Below, one piece after another: positions 44,546 through 55,919 of a stretch of DNA of 64,000 nt. Every line of letters begins with the position of its first letter. Position 1 is the first letter of the stretch. The stretch is from Triticum aestivum. Its lineage: Eukaryota; Streptophyta; Magnoliopsida; Poales; Poaceae. A model generated the notes under the pieces. It searched no databases. It saw only the letters and a program-made list of their open reading frames with translations, and was not told the DNA's origin. The stretch is from NCBI RefSeq assembly GCF_018294505.1, contig NC_057800.1:175471642-175535641 (forward strand). Direction: 5' to 3'. A program made the translations under genes and the position numbers.

Positions 44546-47500
44546 TGTCACAGCCCTAGAATTGTTTGCAATAGTTGCATAAGAGAGCATCCATGCATCA
44601 TGTCTAAATTATGAAAGTTGAATTGAGGTTAGTTGAAACCCTCAGAAATCACTTCAGAAATAATCAACATTAAAAATCTTTTCAAATGAGTCCACGGAAA
44701 TGTTCCTGTTATTCTGTAAAAATATTGGCAAGAGGTAAAATTCAAACCAATATTTTTTGGAGTTTCAGAAATATTTATTTTGGGCATTTGAAATTAATTC
44801 AATAACTATTTGAATTGGATCTATATTTATTATATAATAAATATATGTTCAATAATTCTAGAAATTGTTGTGTAGCTTTGGATAAGTCCATTTAGTTCAC
44901 ACAATTATTTTCATGAATTTTGAAAATGGTTTGGTCTTTGAACTGAATCAAAACATATTAGCAAAAATAGAAAAACAGAACAATTAATGAAAGAGAGAGA
45001 GAGAGAGAAGGACTCACCTGGGCTTCTCACCTGCAGCAGAGCCGGCCCAGCTCCTGATCCGGCCCAGCCCACCAGGGGCTCCCCGGTCTTCTTCCTCCTT
45101 TGACAGAAGGACAGAGGCGCGTGGCCACTGCGCGCCGGCGCACGCCCGACCACCTCCTGCTTCCACCGCGACGCCTCGGCCCTTATAGCATCGCCACGCG
45201 ACCCTCCTCGGTCCCCTGTCACTTTTCCCTCTCTCCCTGGAACTCCTCCCCTCGTCTATCTCTCGGCCCCAAGCGAGACCGAGAACCGCCGTCGCCGCCG
45301 TCCACCGCTCGCATAGCCACCGGCCTCCCCTACGCCCCTAGACGTGCCCCTGAGATCCGCGACGATGTCCTCGTTCTCTCCATCGAGTCACGCAACGCTA
45401 GGTGCCCGGGAATGCCGCCACCACCGTCGTCTTCAACTCCGGCCTCCGAGATCGCCGGCAATGCCCCGACGTCGTCCGACCTCCCCCGAGCCCACTGAGA
45501 CGCGTTCTGCAACCACAGTGAGCTCATGGACCGACTCCCCCTCCTCTCCTGCTCGCGTTTTTGCTCTAGCTCCATTCCCCACCTCCGCCGAAGCTCGCCG
45601 CCACCATGGCCGACGAGCTCCATGCTCCCGAGCTCGTCCGCTCGCCCGAGCATCACCAGCGTGCTCGCCGTGCTCCTGTGAACCTGCAGCACCCATGGGT
45701 TTGCCCTGTTGTGCACCGTAGCGCCGTTTCCGCCAACGTCCGAGGTCCGGCAGCCGCTGAGCTCAACGCCAGCGAGGATTACGGCCACCCCAGCTCGCCC
45801 CGTTTGCACCGTTGGATGCGCGGGATCGCCAGCAGCTCGTAGATGCTCTCCGTCATCAATTTGGGCGCCAGAGGAGCGAACCCGAGCCCATCCGCCGCAC
45901 CTATCGTCGTTGGCGTCGAGCCGCCGGCGTGTTAGCCCCAGTTGTCCAGGGGTTTGACCTCCCATGGCTCAATGACAGGTGGGGCCGCCCCGCTAACTAA
46001 TGTAGATTAGGCTTAACTAAACCTAGTTTAGCTACTAACACACGGGACCCACTGGTCAGTTTGACCTGGGCTGCCCCGTTGACTCGCTTACGTCATGCTG
46101 ACATAGTGCTGATGCAGTAATGCATTTTTTGGAATTACTTTATTTCTAAATAATCCAGGAAATTCCAGAAAACAGTTTAAACTTCTAAAAATCATAGAAA
46201 TTCAACCGTAACTCCAAATGAAATAATTTATATATGAAAAATTATCAGAAAAATTCAAGGAATCCATATGTACCATTTTCATGCATGTTTGAGCAAGTTA
46301 ACCTCACTATTTAGGATGAAACATGATTAGGGCAAATTTCATAATAGGTTTGGAGTTGGAATTTGATATAGTTTTGAATTCCACTTCAATTAAAATGACT
46401 TTCTGTTGCATTAGCCCAAATCACAACATATTGCCAAGTCATGATCATGCATAATATTGTTGCATTGCATTGATTGTATTCTTCCTTGTTTGCCAGTAAT
46501 TGCCCCCTCTCAGTAGACGTTGTTTCCAACGACATGATCGATGACACCGATGAAGAGCTATTCTATCTTCAAAAGTGCCAGGCAAGCAAAACCCCCTTGT
46601 TCATTCCGATACAATCCCACTCTCTCGCTCCTGCTCTCTTTTACTGCATTAGGACAACACCGATTCAACTATTACATGCTGCGATAGTTGAACTTTCCTC
46701 TGCATGACCTGTCATTGCCACAGTAAATAGATGAAACCCACTAGCATGAGTAGGAGTTGTTTGAGCCCTGTTGTGCCTACTCATTCATGCTTGTTTGTCA
46801 TGCCTGCTACTGCTTAGAGTTGAGTCAGGTCTGATTCATCGGGGATGAATTGGAATTTGGTGAACATGTCCTACCGCTGAGAGCTAAGTGTGTGAACACG
46901 ATTTGGTAAAGGTAGCGGTGAGAGGCCATGTAGGAGTACATGGTGGGTTGTCTCATTGCAGCCGTCCTTAGGAACTGAGTTCTATGTTTGTGATCCATGA
47001 ACAGTTACTACTACACATTGGGCTCCGGGCACTCCAAGCTCTCTTGACTTATTAATCAACTCGATCTCTGTCCAGGAGTTGCAACTAGTTTCTGGTGTTT
47101 GTAGGTAGTGCTAGTAGTCTACCAAGTGGCACCCGGTACAGGTGGGCTTGGGACAGACTAGGCACAGTGGCCCGATGTACCAAGTGGCACCCGGATGGTG
47201 GGCTTGGGAACCCTATACACATCGTTTGGGGCCGTGAGCGACACCCCGACCGGATCTCCTTGCGGATGGAACCCGAATAGGCAATAAACCTGGACTAGAG
47301 ACTTGTGTGGTTAGTCAGGTCATGGCCGACTCCCTCACCAGGCTTCCGCTTGAAGGTTGCCGAGATACACGACGTGTACATGGTGGTAAGTGGCGAGAGC
47401 ATGTGTGAAGAAGTACACCCCTGCAGGGTTATCATTATCTATTCGAATAGCCGGATTCCTCGGATATGGAAACTTGGACCCCTTGCATAGTTCATAGACA

Positions 47501-48676
47501 AGTCAAAGGGGATACTCTAAAACTCGCAAGATAACCGTGAGTGCTATGGATGGCGTTCTCGCAGGGAGGCGGGAGCGGATCCATAGTGGTGTATTGGTAT
47601 GGTGAATTTGTGGACTCGTGTGCGCCACCTCAAAAGAGTTACTTGCAGTCGTAGTTCAGGTTAGCCACCGAGTCAAAGCTGGCTTGCTGCAGTTAACTCC
47701 ACCACCCCTTTGTTGATACCGATGCATATGTAGATAGTTCTGATGTAAGTCTTGCTGGGTACATTTGTACTCACGTTTGCTTAATTTATGTTTTGCAGAG
47801 AGACTTCAGACTCGCTATTAGTTCCACGTGGACTTTGACGTTTAGCTTGTTACCTCAGCTACGATCGTGTACCCTTGGGAGGGTCTTGTAGATAGTCAGG
47901 CTTCTGAGCCTTCTTCATTTGTAGTTGTCTGTACTCAGACAAGTTAAGCTTCCGCATGTGCTTGTTGCTTGTATGCTCTGTATGTTGGGTCATGAGACCC
48001 ATGTTTTTATTTCTGGCTCCTCGCAGCCTAATGAATAAATACTTTGAGTTGTAGAGTTATGTTGTGATGCCATGTTGTATTTACACATATCGAGCATATT
48101 GTGTGTATGATTGAAATGCTTGGTATGTGTGGGATCCGATAATCTAGTTGTTTATCCTTGGCAGTCTCTCTTATGGGGAAATGTAGTCTAGTGCTTCCAT
48201 GAGCCATAGTAGTCCGCTACGGCCCGGTTCACCGGAGTCCTGTTAGCCCAGCACTACTGCTCAAGACACTTGACTGGCCGACATGTGTTTCACTTCGTTC
48301 CTGTGTCTGTCCCTTCGGGGAAATGTCACGTGGTGACATCCGAAGTCCTGCCTAGCTTACTACAGCCCGGGTTCCCGGAGTCCTGTTAGCCCAGTGCTAC
48401 AACCCAGATTCACACGCTGCTGACCAACACGCTCGATGTGATTCATGTATGCCTGTCCCCATAAGTTTGTGCCGCTTTGGGTTCACGACTAGCCATGTCG
48501 GCCCGGGTTCTCTATCATATGGATGCTAGCGACACTATCATATACGTGAGCCAAAAGGCGCAAACGGTCCCGGACCATGGTAAGGCGACACCCGTGGGAA
48601 TACCGCGCGTGAGGCCGCAAAGTGATATGAGGTGTTACCGGCTAGATCGATGTGACTTGGAATCGGGGTCCTAACA
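44546..48676 (+). repeat. 3' LTR of the LARD
   Basis: Starts TGTCACAGCCC and ends GGGGTCCTAACA, aligned along its full length with the 5' LTR. The target duplication GGTGT follows. Confidence 0.93.
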
Positions 48677-48719
48677 GGTGTTTTGAATTGCTAGACCTAT
48701 TATCTGGAGTGAACATGCA

Positions 48720-51085
48720 ACTATATGTGTTCGTAAAAGAATCGGAATTATTTAGGGTTCGATTGAACATTTTATACATTAAATTGGTCTTCTAGCCATT
48801 TCAGGTGCACAATTCAAAATTAAACTACATGCACATGCTCCGGTGCACCAACATGGGTTGTAAAATCATATATGTGTCCATGGGTTTATGCTTATCTCCC
48901 ATGCAAGAAATGGGGATGAAATTCGAACACCACAGCACCGTGGCTCTCCGGCAAAGGTCGACATACTTGCTTTTGTAATTCTAGTAAATCCAAAATTCGT
49001 CCAAAATTCATGAAACTTGGCATGCTATCATGGAGCGGCATCAACATGTCGTGGTAAAAATTTGTCCCATTTGGGGCAGTTTTGGGGATATGCTTCTCAC
49101 AAACCATAACTTCTCTCAACAAGCCTGATGGTTTCGGTAGGGAACATCCCACCTTTGGAGAAGAAACGATATCCATTGCCATTTATTGCTTTCAAAAGAT
49201 TTCTCGTGTCAACATAGAACAACAGGAGTGTTGTGTCAATTTTTGGGATTTTTCGAGGTTCGTTCGGACATTTTTATGCATTAATTGAGTTTTCAATGCA
49301 TTTATGTGCATAATTCAAATTTCAACTACACACACATGTTCTAATGCATATAAATTAGTTGAAAAATTCAAATATGTGTCCTTGGTTGCCTGCTTAGGTC
49401 ACATGCAAGAAATGGGAATGAATGTCAAACACCCTGCCACCGTCACCCGGCAGCAAACGTTAAGATACCTAGTTTTTAAATTCTAGTAAATCCAAAACTT
49501 GTCTGAAATTCATGAAACTTGGCATTCTATCATGGAGCAGCATCAACATCCCTGGTAAATTTTTTGTCCCATTTGGGGCAGGTTTGGGTATATGCTTCTC
49601 ACAAACCAGAGCTTCTCACAACAATCATGATGGTTTCGGTAGGGAACGTCCCGCCTTTGGGGACGAAACGATATCCATTGCCTCTTATTGCTTCCAAATT
49701 TTTTCTCATGTCAACATAGAACAACAGGAATGTTGTGTCAATTTTTGTGATTTTTCGGGGCTCATTTGGACATTTTATGCATTAACTAAGTTTTCAATGC
49801 ATTTATGTGCATAATTCAAATTTGAACTACATGCACATGCTCCAGTGCATATAAATTGGTTGAAAAATCAAATCTGTGTCCTTGGGTGCATGCTTAGGTC
49901 CCATTCAAGAAATGGGAATGAATTTCAAACACGAGGGCACCGTTGATTGCGGCAAAACATTGACATGCCTAGTTTTTAAATTCTAGTAAATCCAAAACTC
50001 GTCTGAAATTCATTAAACTTGGCATGCTATCATGGAGCGGCATCAACATGTCGTGGTAAAATTTTTGTCCCATTTGGGGCAGGTTTGGGTATATGATTCT
50101 CACAAACCAGAGCTTCTCACAACAAGCATGATGGTTTCGCTAGGGAACGTCCCACCTTTGGGGACGAAACAATATCCATTGCCTCTTATTGCTCTAAAAA
50201 AATTTCTCGTGTCAACATACAACAACAGGAGTGTTGTGTCAATTTTTGTGATTTTTCGGTGTTCGTTTGGACATTTTTATGCATTAACTGAGTTTTCAAT
50301 GCATTTATGTGCATAATTCAAATTTGAACTACATGCACATGCTCCAGTGCATATAAATTGGTTGAAAATTCAAATCTGTGTCCTTGGGTGCATGCTTAGG
50401 TCCCATTCAAGAAATGTGAATGAATTTCAAACACCAGGGCACCGTTGATTGCGGCAAAACATTGAGATGCCTGGTTTTTAAATTTTAGTAAATCCAAAAC
50501 TCGTCTGAAATTCATGAAACTTGGCATGCTATCATGGAGCAGCATCAACATGCCGTGGTAAATTTTTTGTCCCATTTGGGGCAGGTTTCGGTATATGCTT
50601 CTCACAAACCAGAGCTTCTCACAACAAGCATGATTGTTTTGGTAGGGAACATCCCACCTTTGGGGACGAAACGATATCCATTGCCTCTTATTGATTTCAA
50701 AATTTTCTCATGTCAACATACAACAACAGGAGTGTTGTGTCATTTTTTGTGATTTTTCGGTGTTCGTTTGGACATTTTTATGCATTAACTGAGTTTTCAA
50801 TGCATTTATGTGCATAATTCAAATTTGAACTACATGCACATGCTCCAGTGCATATAAATTGGTTGAAAAATCAAATATGTGTCCTTGGGTGCATGCTTAG
50901 GTCACATGCAAGAAATGGGAATGAATTTCAAACACCAGGGCACCGTTGATTGCCGGCAAAACATTGAGTACTTTATTTTTATATTCTAGTAAATCCAAAA
51001 GTCGTCTGAAATTCATGAAACTTGGCATTCTATCATGGAATGGCACCTGACATGCTGTGGTATTTTTCGATTCCATTTTGAGAGA
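48720..51085. repeat. Tandem array of a 501-bp unit in the CACTA (about 4.7 copies)
   Basis: The landmark CAT(G/T)CTATCATGGA occurs at 49021, 49523, 50023, 50525 and 51026, spacings 502, 500, 502 and 501. The units are near-identical over most of their length, with the first being the most diverged. ORFs of 60-100 codons recur in each unit in frame-disrupted form and look non-coding. Tandem arrays of this kind are common inside CACTA elements of Triticeae. Confidence 0.92.
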
Positions 51086-52043
51086 AGGCGCACTCGAATA
51101 ATGACGGCCAACAAAGGCATTTTGAAAAAATGGCTGCCACTTTAATATCTCAAACGATTGTATAATTCAAACCATGTGTGTTCTGTTAACCATTCACGTG
51201 ACGCCACGTGTCTTGGTTTTAATGGCCGTAGGAGGTGCCGTGCGGACAACTGCTTGACCTTGACTGAACGGGAGGCGTGCGAGCACCGTTCGGTGCGTAG
51301 GCTGATCGAGAGGCGTGCAAGCTGTCCTCGAATGTGCAGGCTCACTGGGAAGCATGCGAGCTTTACACTGCGCAGGCTCACGGGGAAGCGAGCCCTTTGA
51401 CTTCCATGGCCACCCGCCTTGCTCGCATCCTCTTCATTAATGGCGCCCAAGCCGCACTTTAATTCATTTTTTAAATATAAAACACTCAACGCAAACATTT
51501 TAGTTAGAACACCCGTATGCAAACCTACAACTTCCCCAAGAAGCCTAGAGAAAATGTGCCGAGCGGGATTTCTGCAGCTCTTGATTGCAAACGTTTTAGA
51601 TAGAACACCCGTATGCAAAGTGAGAGCAGCGCAGGATTTGTGCATCCCTTCAACGCAAATGGTTGTTTTGGATGACCCGTGTGCAACCACATACAAACAA
51701 TTTGGTAAGATTTGTAAATCCTTGTAACACTGTGATCTGTCAAAATATGAAGCTAAAAATCACTACCAGTATCTAATTTTTGCAACTAAAATTCAGTACT
51801 TAAGCATAGATTTCATTCATACATTAAGCAGTCATTCTTAATTTATACAAACAGTTCAACTCGACAGCTGAACCGACCAAACTTTTCCCCAATTGTTGCC
51901 AACCACATACTGAAATAGCTAGTTCAACTATATATACTAGCTAATTTGAAGTACGTTGTACAGTTCCGCCACATCTATAGTCAGATGAACTGAACAAAAT
52001 AGCCCCTAAATAGTTCTGGCTGCCTCTCCTCTGTCGAGCGCGC
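51086..52043. other. CACTA interior: short repeats, no supported gene
   Basis: At 51240-51400 there are short repeats around AGGCTCAC(T/G)GGGAAGC. At 51489, 51588 and about 51651 a 34-bp element (GCAAACGTTTTAGATAGAAC, then ACCCGTATGCAAA) recurs, resembling subterminal CACTA motifs. The minus-strand frame at 51142-51696 covers these repeats and is not convincing. 51760-52040 is AT-rich and shows nothing. Confidence 0.5.
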
Positions 52044-52786
52044 TCAGTAAGAGGCGGAGGAGGAGGAGCCTATCGACGAGCTGGGCAACCGCAATACGGT
52101 GCCTGCCGCTGTCGGAGCTTCAGCGACGCTCACCTCAAACGCCCTCTGCCGCTCCAGACGACCCCTCTCGAAGCGGTGGTTCTCCTCATAGATCTCCTGA
52201 TTCCTTGCCTTTGAGGCGGCATGTGCCGCAGCCACGGCGGCGATAAGGCTCTTTGCATGCTGGACGAGCCGCTCCTCCTCCTCCCACAGGAACTCGGTGT
52301 AGCACGCAAGGTCGCTGACGCACGTGCGTGCATCCACCTCCGCCTCCCACCTTTGAGCGGCAGTGGCGGAGCGGGTGATGACTCTGACGATGACGGTGGG
52401 CTGGAGGCCACGGCGGCCGACGACGTGGTGGCGGTCACGACCACCACCTCCCGCCTTCGGGCCGCGATGGCGGAGCGGGTGATGGCCACAGTGGCCGGCA
52501 GTGGGGTGGCGGCTACGACGGCCACCTCCCGCCTTCGGGCCACGACGGTGGAGCGGGCGATGGCCCTGGCTTTCGACGGTTGTGTGGCGACAACGGCGGC
52601 CTGCAACAGCTGCCGACGGGCAGCGGCGACGGAGCGTGTGGTGGGTGTTCCACGCACACCCAACAGGGACGCCACGCGCACTACACTACGCCGGGGACTG
52701 CGCCGCCACCGCGGTGTAGCCTCCCAGCTGGAGCTGTCCTCTGATGGCGGCAGAGTGGCTGAGCGACGATGACGGACCGGTGCCAT
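52044..52786 (-). pseudogene. Ala/Arg-rich unidentified gene in the CACTA (frameshifted)
   Basis: On -, ATG at 52786 starts MAPVRHRRSATLPPSEDSSS..., continuing with imperfect repeats of the form AIARSTVVARRREV / AITRSAIAARRREV. Near 52330-52440 the sensible frame changes: the unit ITRSATAAQRWEAE and VDARTCVSDLACYTEFLWEEE appear one frame over, followed by a charged helical stretch (NHRFERGRLERQRAFEVS) to a stop at 52044. High GC suggests an expressed grass gene origin. I know no family for it. A TATA-less GC-rich leader precedes it (52790-52880; TTTTTATAGC at 52868 on +, that is GCTATAAAAA on -, could be the TATA box). Confidence 0.4.
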
Positions 52787-52865
52787 TGGCGATTGTGGGA
52801 GAAGCAGACGAGATAAGCTACAGGGAGGGAGGGGAAAATGCGATGCAGGACTCGCCGGCCGTGAG

Positions 52866-52877
52866 GGTTTTTATAGC
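52866..52877 (-). promoter_or_regulatory. TATA-like box upstream of the Ala/Arg-rich ORF
   Basis: On - it reads GCTATAAAAACC, about 80 bases upstream of the ATG at 52786, a normal distance for a grass gene promoter. Confidence 0.5.
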
Positions 52878-52899
52878 AGGCTGGTAAGCATCGGGATTT

Positions 52900-53744
52900 T
52901 CGGGGATTTCACCGAGTCGGCCGGGAAGCTTGCGCGGGAACCTGCTAGGTTGCGCTAGAACGGGCTCACCGACGATTCATTGGCGCCACCGTTTGGCCAA
53001 AAGAATGCCCCCGCACGCTACGCAAGCTTGCGCTATAAGCCGTCTGCGGCAGCGGGGTGACAAGACGTGCGAGAGGAGGACGAAAGGCCACATACACATA
53101 CGGTTAATACAAAAAATGTTTGCGATTTAATTACCTACTATACCACCGTCCTGGTTTATAAGTATGATTTAACTAATAAAATACGAATGCATGTCGCCAA
53201 AGATTATATAGTTGGATTTGTATTTGAACATAGTTTCCAATCATATAATTTTTAAAACATGCATTAACATTTTGTTGGTTAAATTTGAGGGCAAAGTATG
53301 GCACAGAATATAAAGGAGACTATAGACTAGATGGAGGTGGTAGCACACGGCCGCTCTCTACGCAGTGACGCAACTACCGGCTGACTTGTAGGCGACCATT
53401 TCCTGCGTGTTCAACTGCTCTATGCATGTGGTTGCTTGCGGTTTAGGCGGCCGCGGCGCGCTCTACTCTCGCGTCCCTCCGGGTGCTCTGCCCTCGTCCC
53501 TCCACGCGCGCTGCCAGTGTTTGGGGCCGGCGCACGATCATGCACGTTTGTGTGCAAGCGGTTGCGCCGGGCGTGGCGGGGCGATGCAGTTACCCGCTGC
53601 AAAAACTGCCATGCGGACGCGCTGAGAATCCACGCCGCCCAGCCCCCTTTTATTCCTGTGGCCATTTACCTTCACCTCTCGTCTCACACGACACAATAAG
53701 CACACCCACGAGGACACATACAGAGAGGACATCCAGCGGTTCCA
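52900..53744. other. CACTA interior between two divergent gene relics
   Basis: GC-rich to 53100, then AT-rich (53100-53330), then GC-rich again (53400-53700). Frames at 53407-53851 overlap in all phases and show no recognisable protein. It probably holds the promoter and leader of the exonuclease gene. Confidence 0.45.
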
Positions 53745-54466
53745 ATGGTGCTCCCAGCGGCCGACGACGACAACGACGGGTAGTTCACCACGCATCACGT
53801 AGTGGACACCCACGTGAGGGGGAAGGCCCTCTCGGTGGTATACACGAATGATCCGGTCTCGGTGGAGAGCTCCATCCAAACTATGGAACAGTTCCTTGTC
53901 GAGGACAAGTACCGAGTGGTCGGCTTCGACCTCGAGTACATCATCGGTCGTGCCGAGCACGATCAGAAGTTGCCGTCGCCCTGTTGTGCATGCGACATGC
54001 CGTCCTCGTCTACCACTACCACCTTGCCACAAGGCCTTGCGAGCGTTTATCCAGGTTTATCAACAACTCTGACTACAGTGTCGCTATGGTGGACATCACC
54101 AACGATCTAAAAGTGCTCAAGGTTTCGGACTTGAAATGCCCGAATCTTGTCAACATCCAGCACCACTACAAGTTCTGGGGCAGCGACAAAAACAAACTAA
54201 ACTCCCTGGTTGACCTCGCCTCGGCCATCATCGACCCCTACTACGCGAACATGAAGGAAGAGAGCAATAAGGACAAGAACGCCATGCACAGTGTGTGGCA
54301 TGAGAGACTGGATGAACAACATGTTAAGTACGCAGCCATGGACGTGTACACAAGCTACGAGATGTACAGGCGGATCATTGACATGAGGAACTGTCTTCTT
54401 CCTGACCCAGACGAGGGATCGAGCCACATAGCAGTGTCGGGAGCGTCACAAGAAGTAGATGACTAG
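53745..54466 (+). pseudogene. DEDDy 3'-5' exonuclease relic (WRN exonuclease-like) carried by the CACTA
   Basis: The ATG at 53745 begins MVLPAADDDNDG, then an in-frame TAG (53781-53783), then VRGKALSVVYTND ... YRVVGFDLEYIIG. FDLEY holds the D-x-E of exonuclease motif I. Near 53960-53970 a single-base change shifts the frame; in the new frame follow CMRHAVLVYHYH, VDITNDLKVLKV (motif II region) and KYAAMDVYTSYEMYRRI, which has the Tyr-x3-Asp of motif III. This order and spacing is that of plant WRN-like/RNase D-type exonuclease domains of about 200 residues. No intron is needed. The family removes nucleotides from 3' ends; this copy is dead unless the stop and shift are bypassed. It is the only + strand gene in the CACTA. 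Confidence 0.75.
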
Positions 54467-55016
54467 ACGATCGTTTCTCCTACTTTAGAATGCATGAAAT
54501 TGTTTATTGAGGTGTGTGCGAATGATCTTATAGTCACTTATGTAATTGGATGTTTATTTCAGTTATATACATGTTATTCTACTGTAGACAGAGCAATTCA
54601 CACAGCTTATTAGCAGCAATTGTCTGTGTTATTATTAGTCTTCGCACACATTTTTGATTACGGGCCTGTTTACCGCGTATCACACACATCTTGTTCAGTT
54701 GAACCGTTTCCATTGTGTTGCCTAATCACACACAGTTCATCCCAGTGAACCGTATGCTGTATATCGCACATGCCTTCATCTAGCTGCCCATTTCTTTTGT
54801 TCCTCCTCATCCCAAACAGTTAATTGAGCTGAACCGTATGCCCTGCATCGCACACGGAACTAAATTCTGAACCGTGTTTGATGCATCCGTCATTGCAAAC
54901 GTTTTGCACCTTTTTTGACGGTTTTTTACACCACCATTTGCGATTATGGCATCGCACACAGTTTTGTCAAAGGGTCTCTGATCGTAGTGTCACGTTTGGG
55001 CCATCCTGCAGTAGTG
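54467..55016. repeat. Right subterminal repeat region and end of the CACTA
   Basis: Many short copies of GAACCGT, ATCGCACACA, CACACAGTT and AAACGTTTTG, in both orientations, echoing the left end at 32993-33640. It ends ...CCTGCAGTAGTG, the reverse complement of CACTACTGCAGG. Confidence 0.75.
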
Positions 55017-55735
55017 TGTGAATGACTGAAATAAACAAGGCATAAATGACCAGTATAACAACCAAATATAGCCATTGAAAACTAGACAGAGTCTCACTGC
55101 AACCAACCTAACAAGCAAATACAGATAAACAGGACATATGCTTGAAAACTGGACAAATGCTCACTGCAACCAACCTAACAAGCAGATAAAGATAAACAAG
55201 GCATCTTCTTGATAACTGGACAAATGCTAAAAAAAGCAACCTAACAACCAAATACAGATAAACAAGGCATAAATGATCAGTATAACAACCAAATATAGCC
55301 ATTGAAAACTGGACAGAGTCTCACTGCAACCAACCTAACAAGCTAATACAGATAAATAGGGCATATGCTTGAAAACTGGACAAATGCTCACTGCAACCAA
55401 CCTAACAAGCAAATACAGATAAACAAGGCATGTGCTGAAAACTAGACAAATGCTCACTTCAACCAACCTAACAACCAAATACAGATAAACAAGGCATCTT
55501 CTTGATAATTGGACAAATGCTCACTACAACCAACCTAACAACCAAATACATATAAACAAGACATCTGCTCGATAACTGGACAAATGCTCACCGCAACCAA
55601 CCTAACAACCAAATACAGATAAACAAGGCATCTGCTTGACAAGTAGACAACTGGACAAATGCTCACTGCAACCAACCTAACAACCAAATACAGATAAACA
55701 AGACATCTACTCACTATAAACAACCAAATATAGCC
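55017..55735. repeat. 67-bp minisatellite, about nine to ten copies
   Basis: The landmark AACCAACCTAACAA recurs at 55101, 55168, about 55233, 55328, 55395, 55461, 55528, 55595 and 55670, mostly 66-67 bases apart. The unit reads GATAAACAAGGCAT...GATAACTGGACAAATGCTCA. Diverged units of the same type lie left of the CACTA (32700-32990), so the array predates the CACTA. The first three bases TGT are the target duplication. Confidence 0.9.
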
Positions 55736-55919
55736 ATTCGTGAAACTGAAGTGGACAATTCATACTTAAACATCACATAGCTCTATTGAACATTACATTT
55801 TTGCATAACTGAAATAATTAAACACGACACAGTTAAAACACCACATGGAAAAAGCTACTTCAACAAAGGGTACGGGTTGGCAAGCTAGAAAAGGTAAGAT
55901 TTGCTGATAGGATGTTGCC

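Larger units (their letters stand above)
37085..48676 (+). mobile_element. LARD (large retrotransposon derivative) of the Sukkula type
   Basis: An 11,592-bp element with two LTRs of 4124 and 4131 bp, a 3337-bp internal region without ORF, a tRNA-Met-type PBS and a PPT. It is flanked by perfect duplications GGTGT (37080-37084 and 48677-48681). LTRs of 4-4.5 kb with about 3.5 kb of non-coding interior are the definition of LARDs described in Triticeae. Its PPT and LTR ends match those of the Del/Tekay chromovirus at 56257-64000. It splits the CACTA transposon. In the first 250 bases the LTRs differ by about six substitutions and two indels. Confidence 0.93.
32993..55016. mobile_element. Gene-carrying CACTA (En/Spm-type) DNA transposon
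   Basis: The left end starts CACTGGTACGCG and the right end is the reverse complement of CACTACTGCAGG, both beginning CACT. A 3-bp duplication TGT flanks both ends (32990-32992, 55017-55019), the size expected for CACTA elements, and the flanks share one minisatellite. Both ends carry several hundred bases of short subterminal repeats with ACACGGT/AACCGT-type motifs. The two terminal repeats are only loosely alike beyond CACT. No transposase (TNP2-type) is visible, so it is non-autonomous. Contents: B3-like gene, small alanine-rich ORFs, a 501-bp tandem array and an exonuclease relic. The LARD accounts for 11.6 kb of its length, leaving about 10.4 kb. Confidence 0.8.

Noticed and set aside
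51142..51696. 184-codon minus-strand ORF as a gene
   Set aside because: It consists of short repeats (GCAAACGTTTTAGATAG type) translated into repeated peptides; likely subterminal-type repeats.
53407..53851. Separate gene upstream of the exonuclease
   Set aside because: Frames in all three phases overlap in GC-rich sequence, none with a recognisable motif.
55017..55735. CRISPR-like regularly spaced repeats
   Set aside because: The whole 67-bp unit is repeated, with no unique spacers, in a plant genome; it is a minisatellite.
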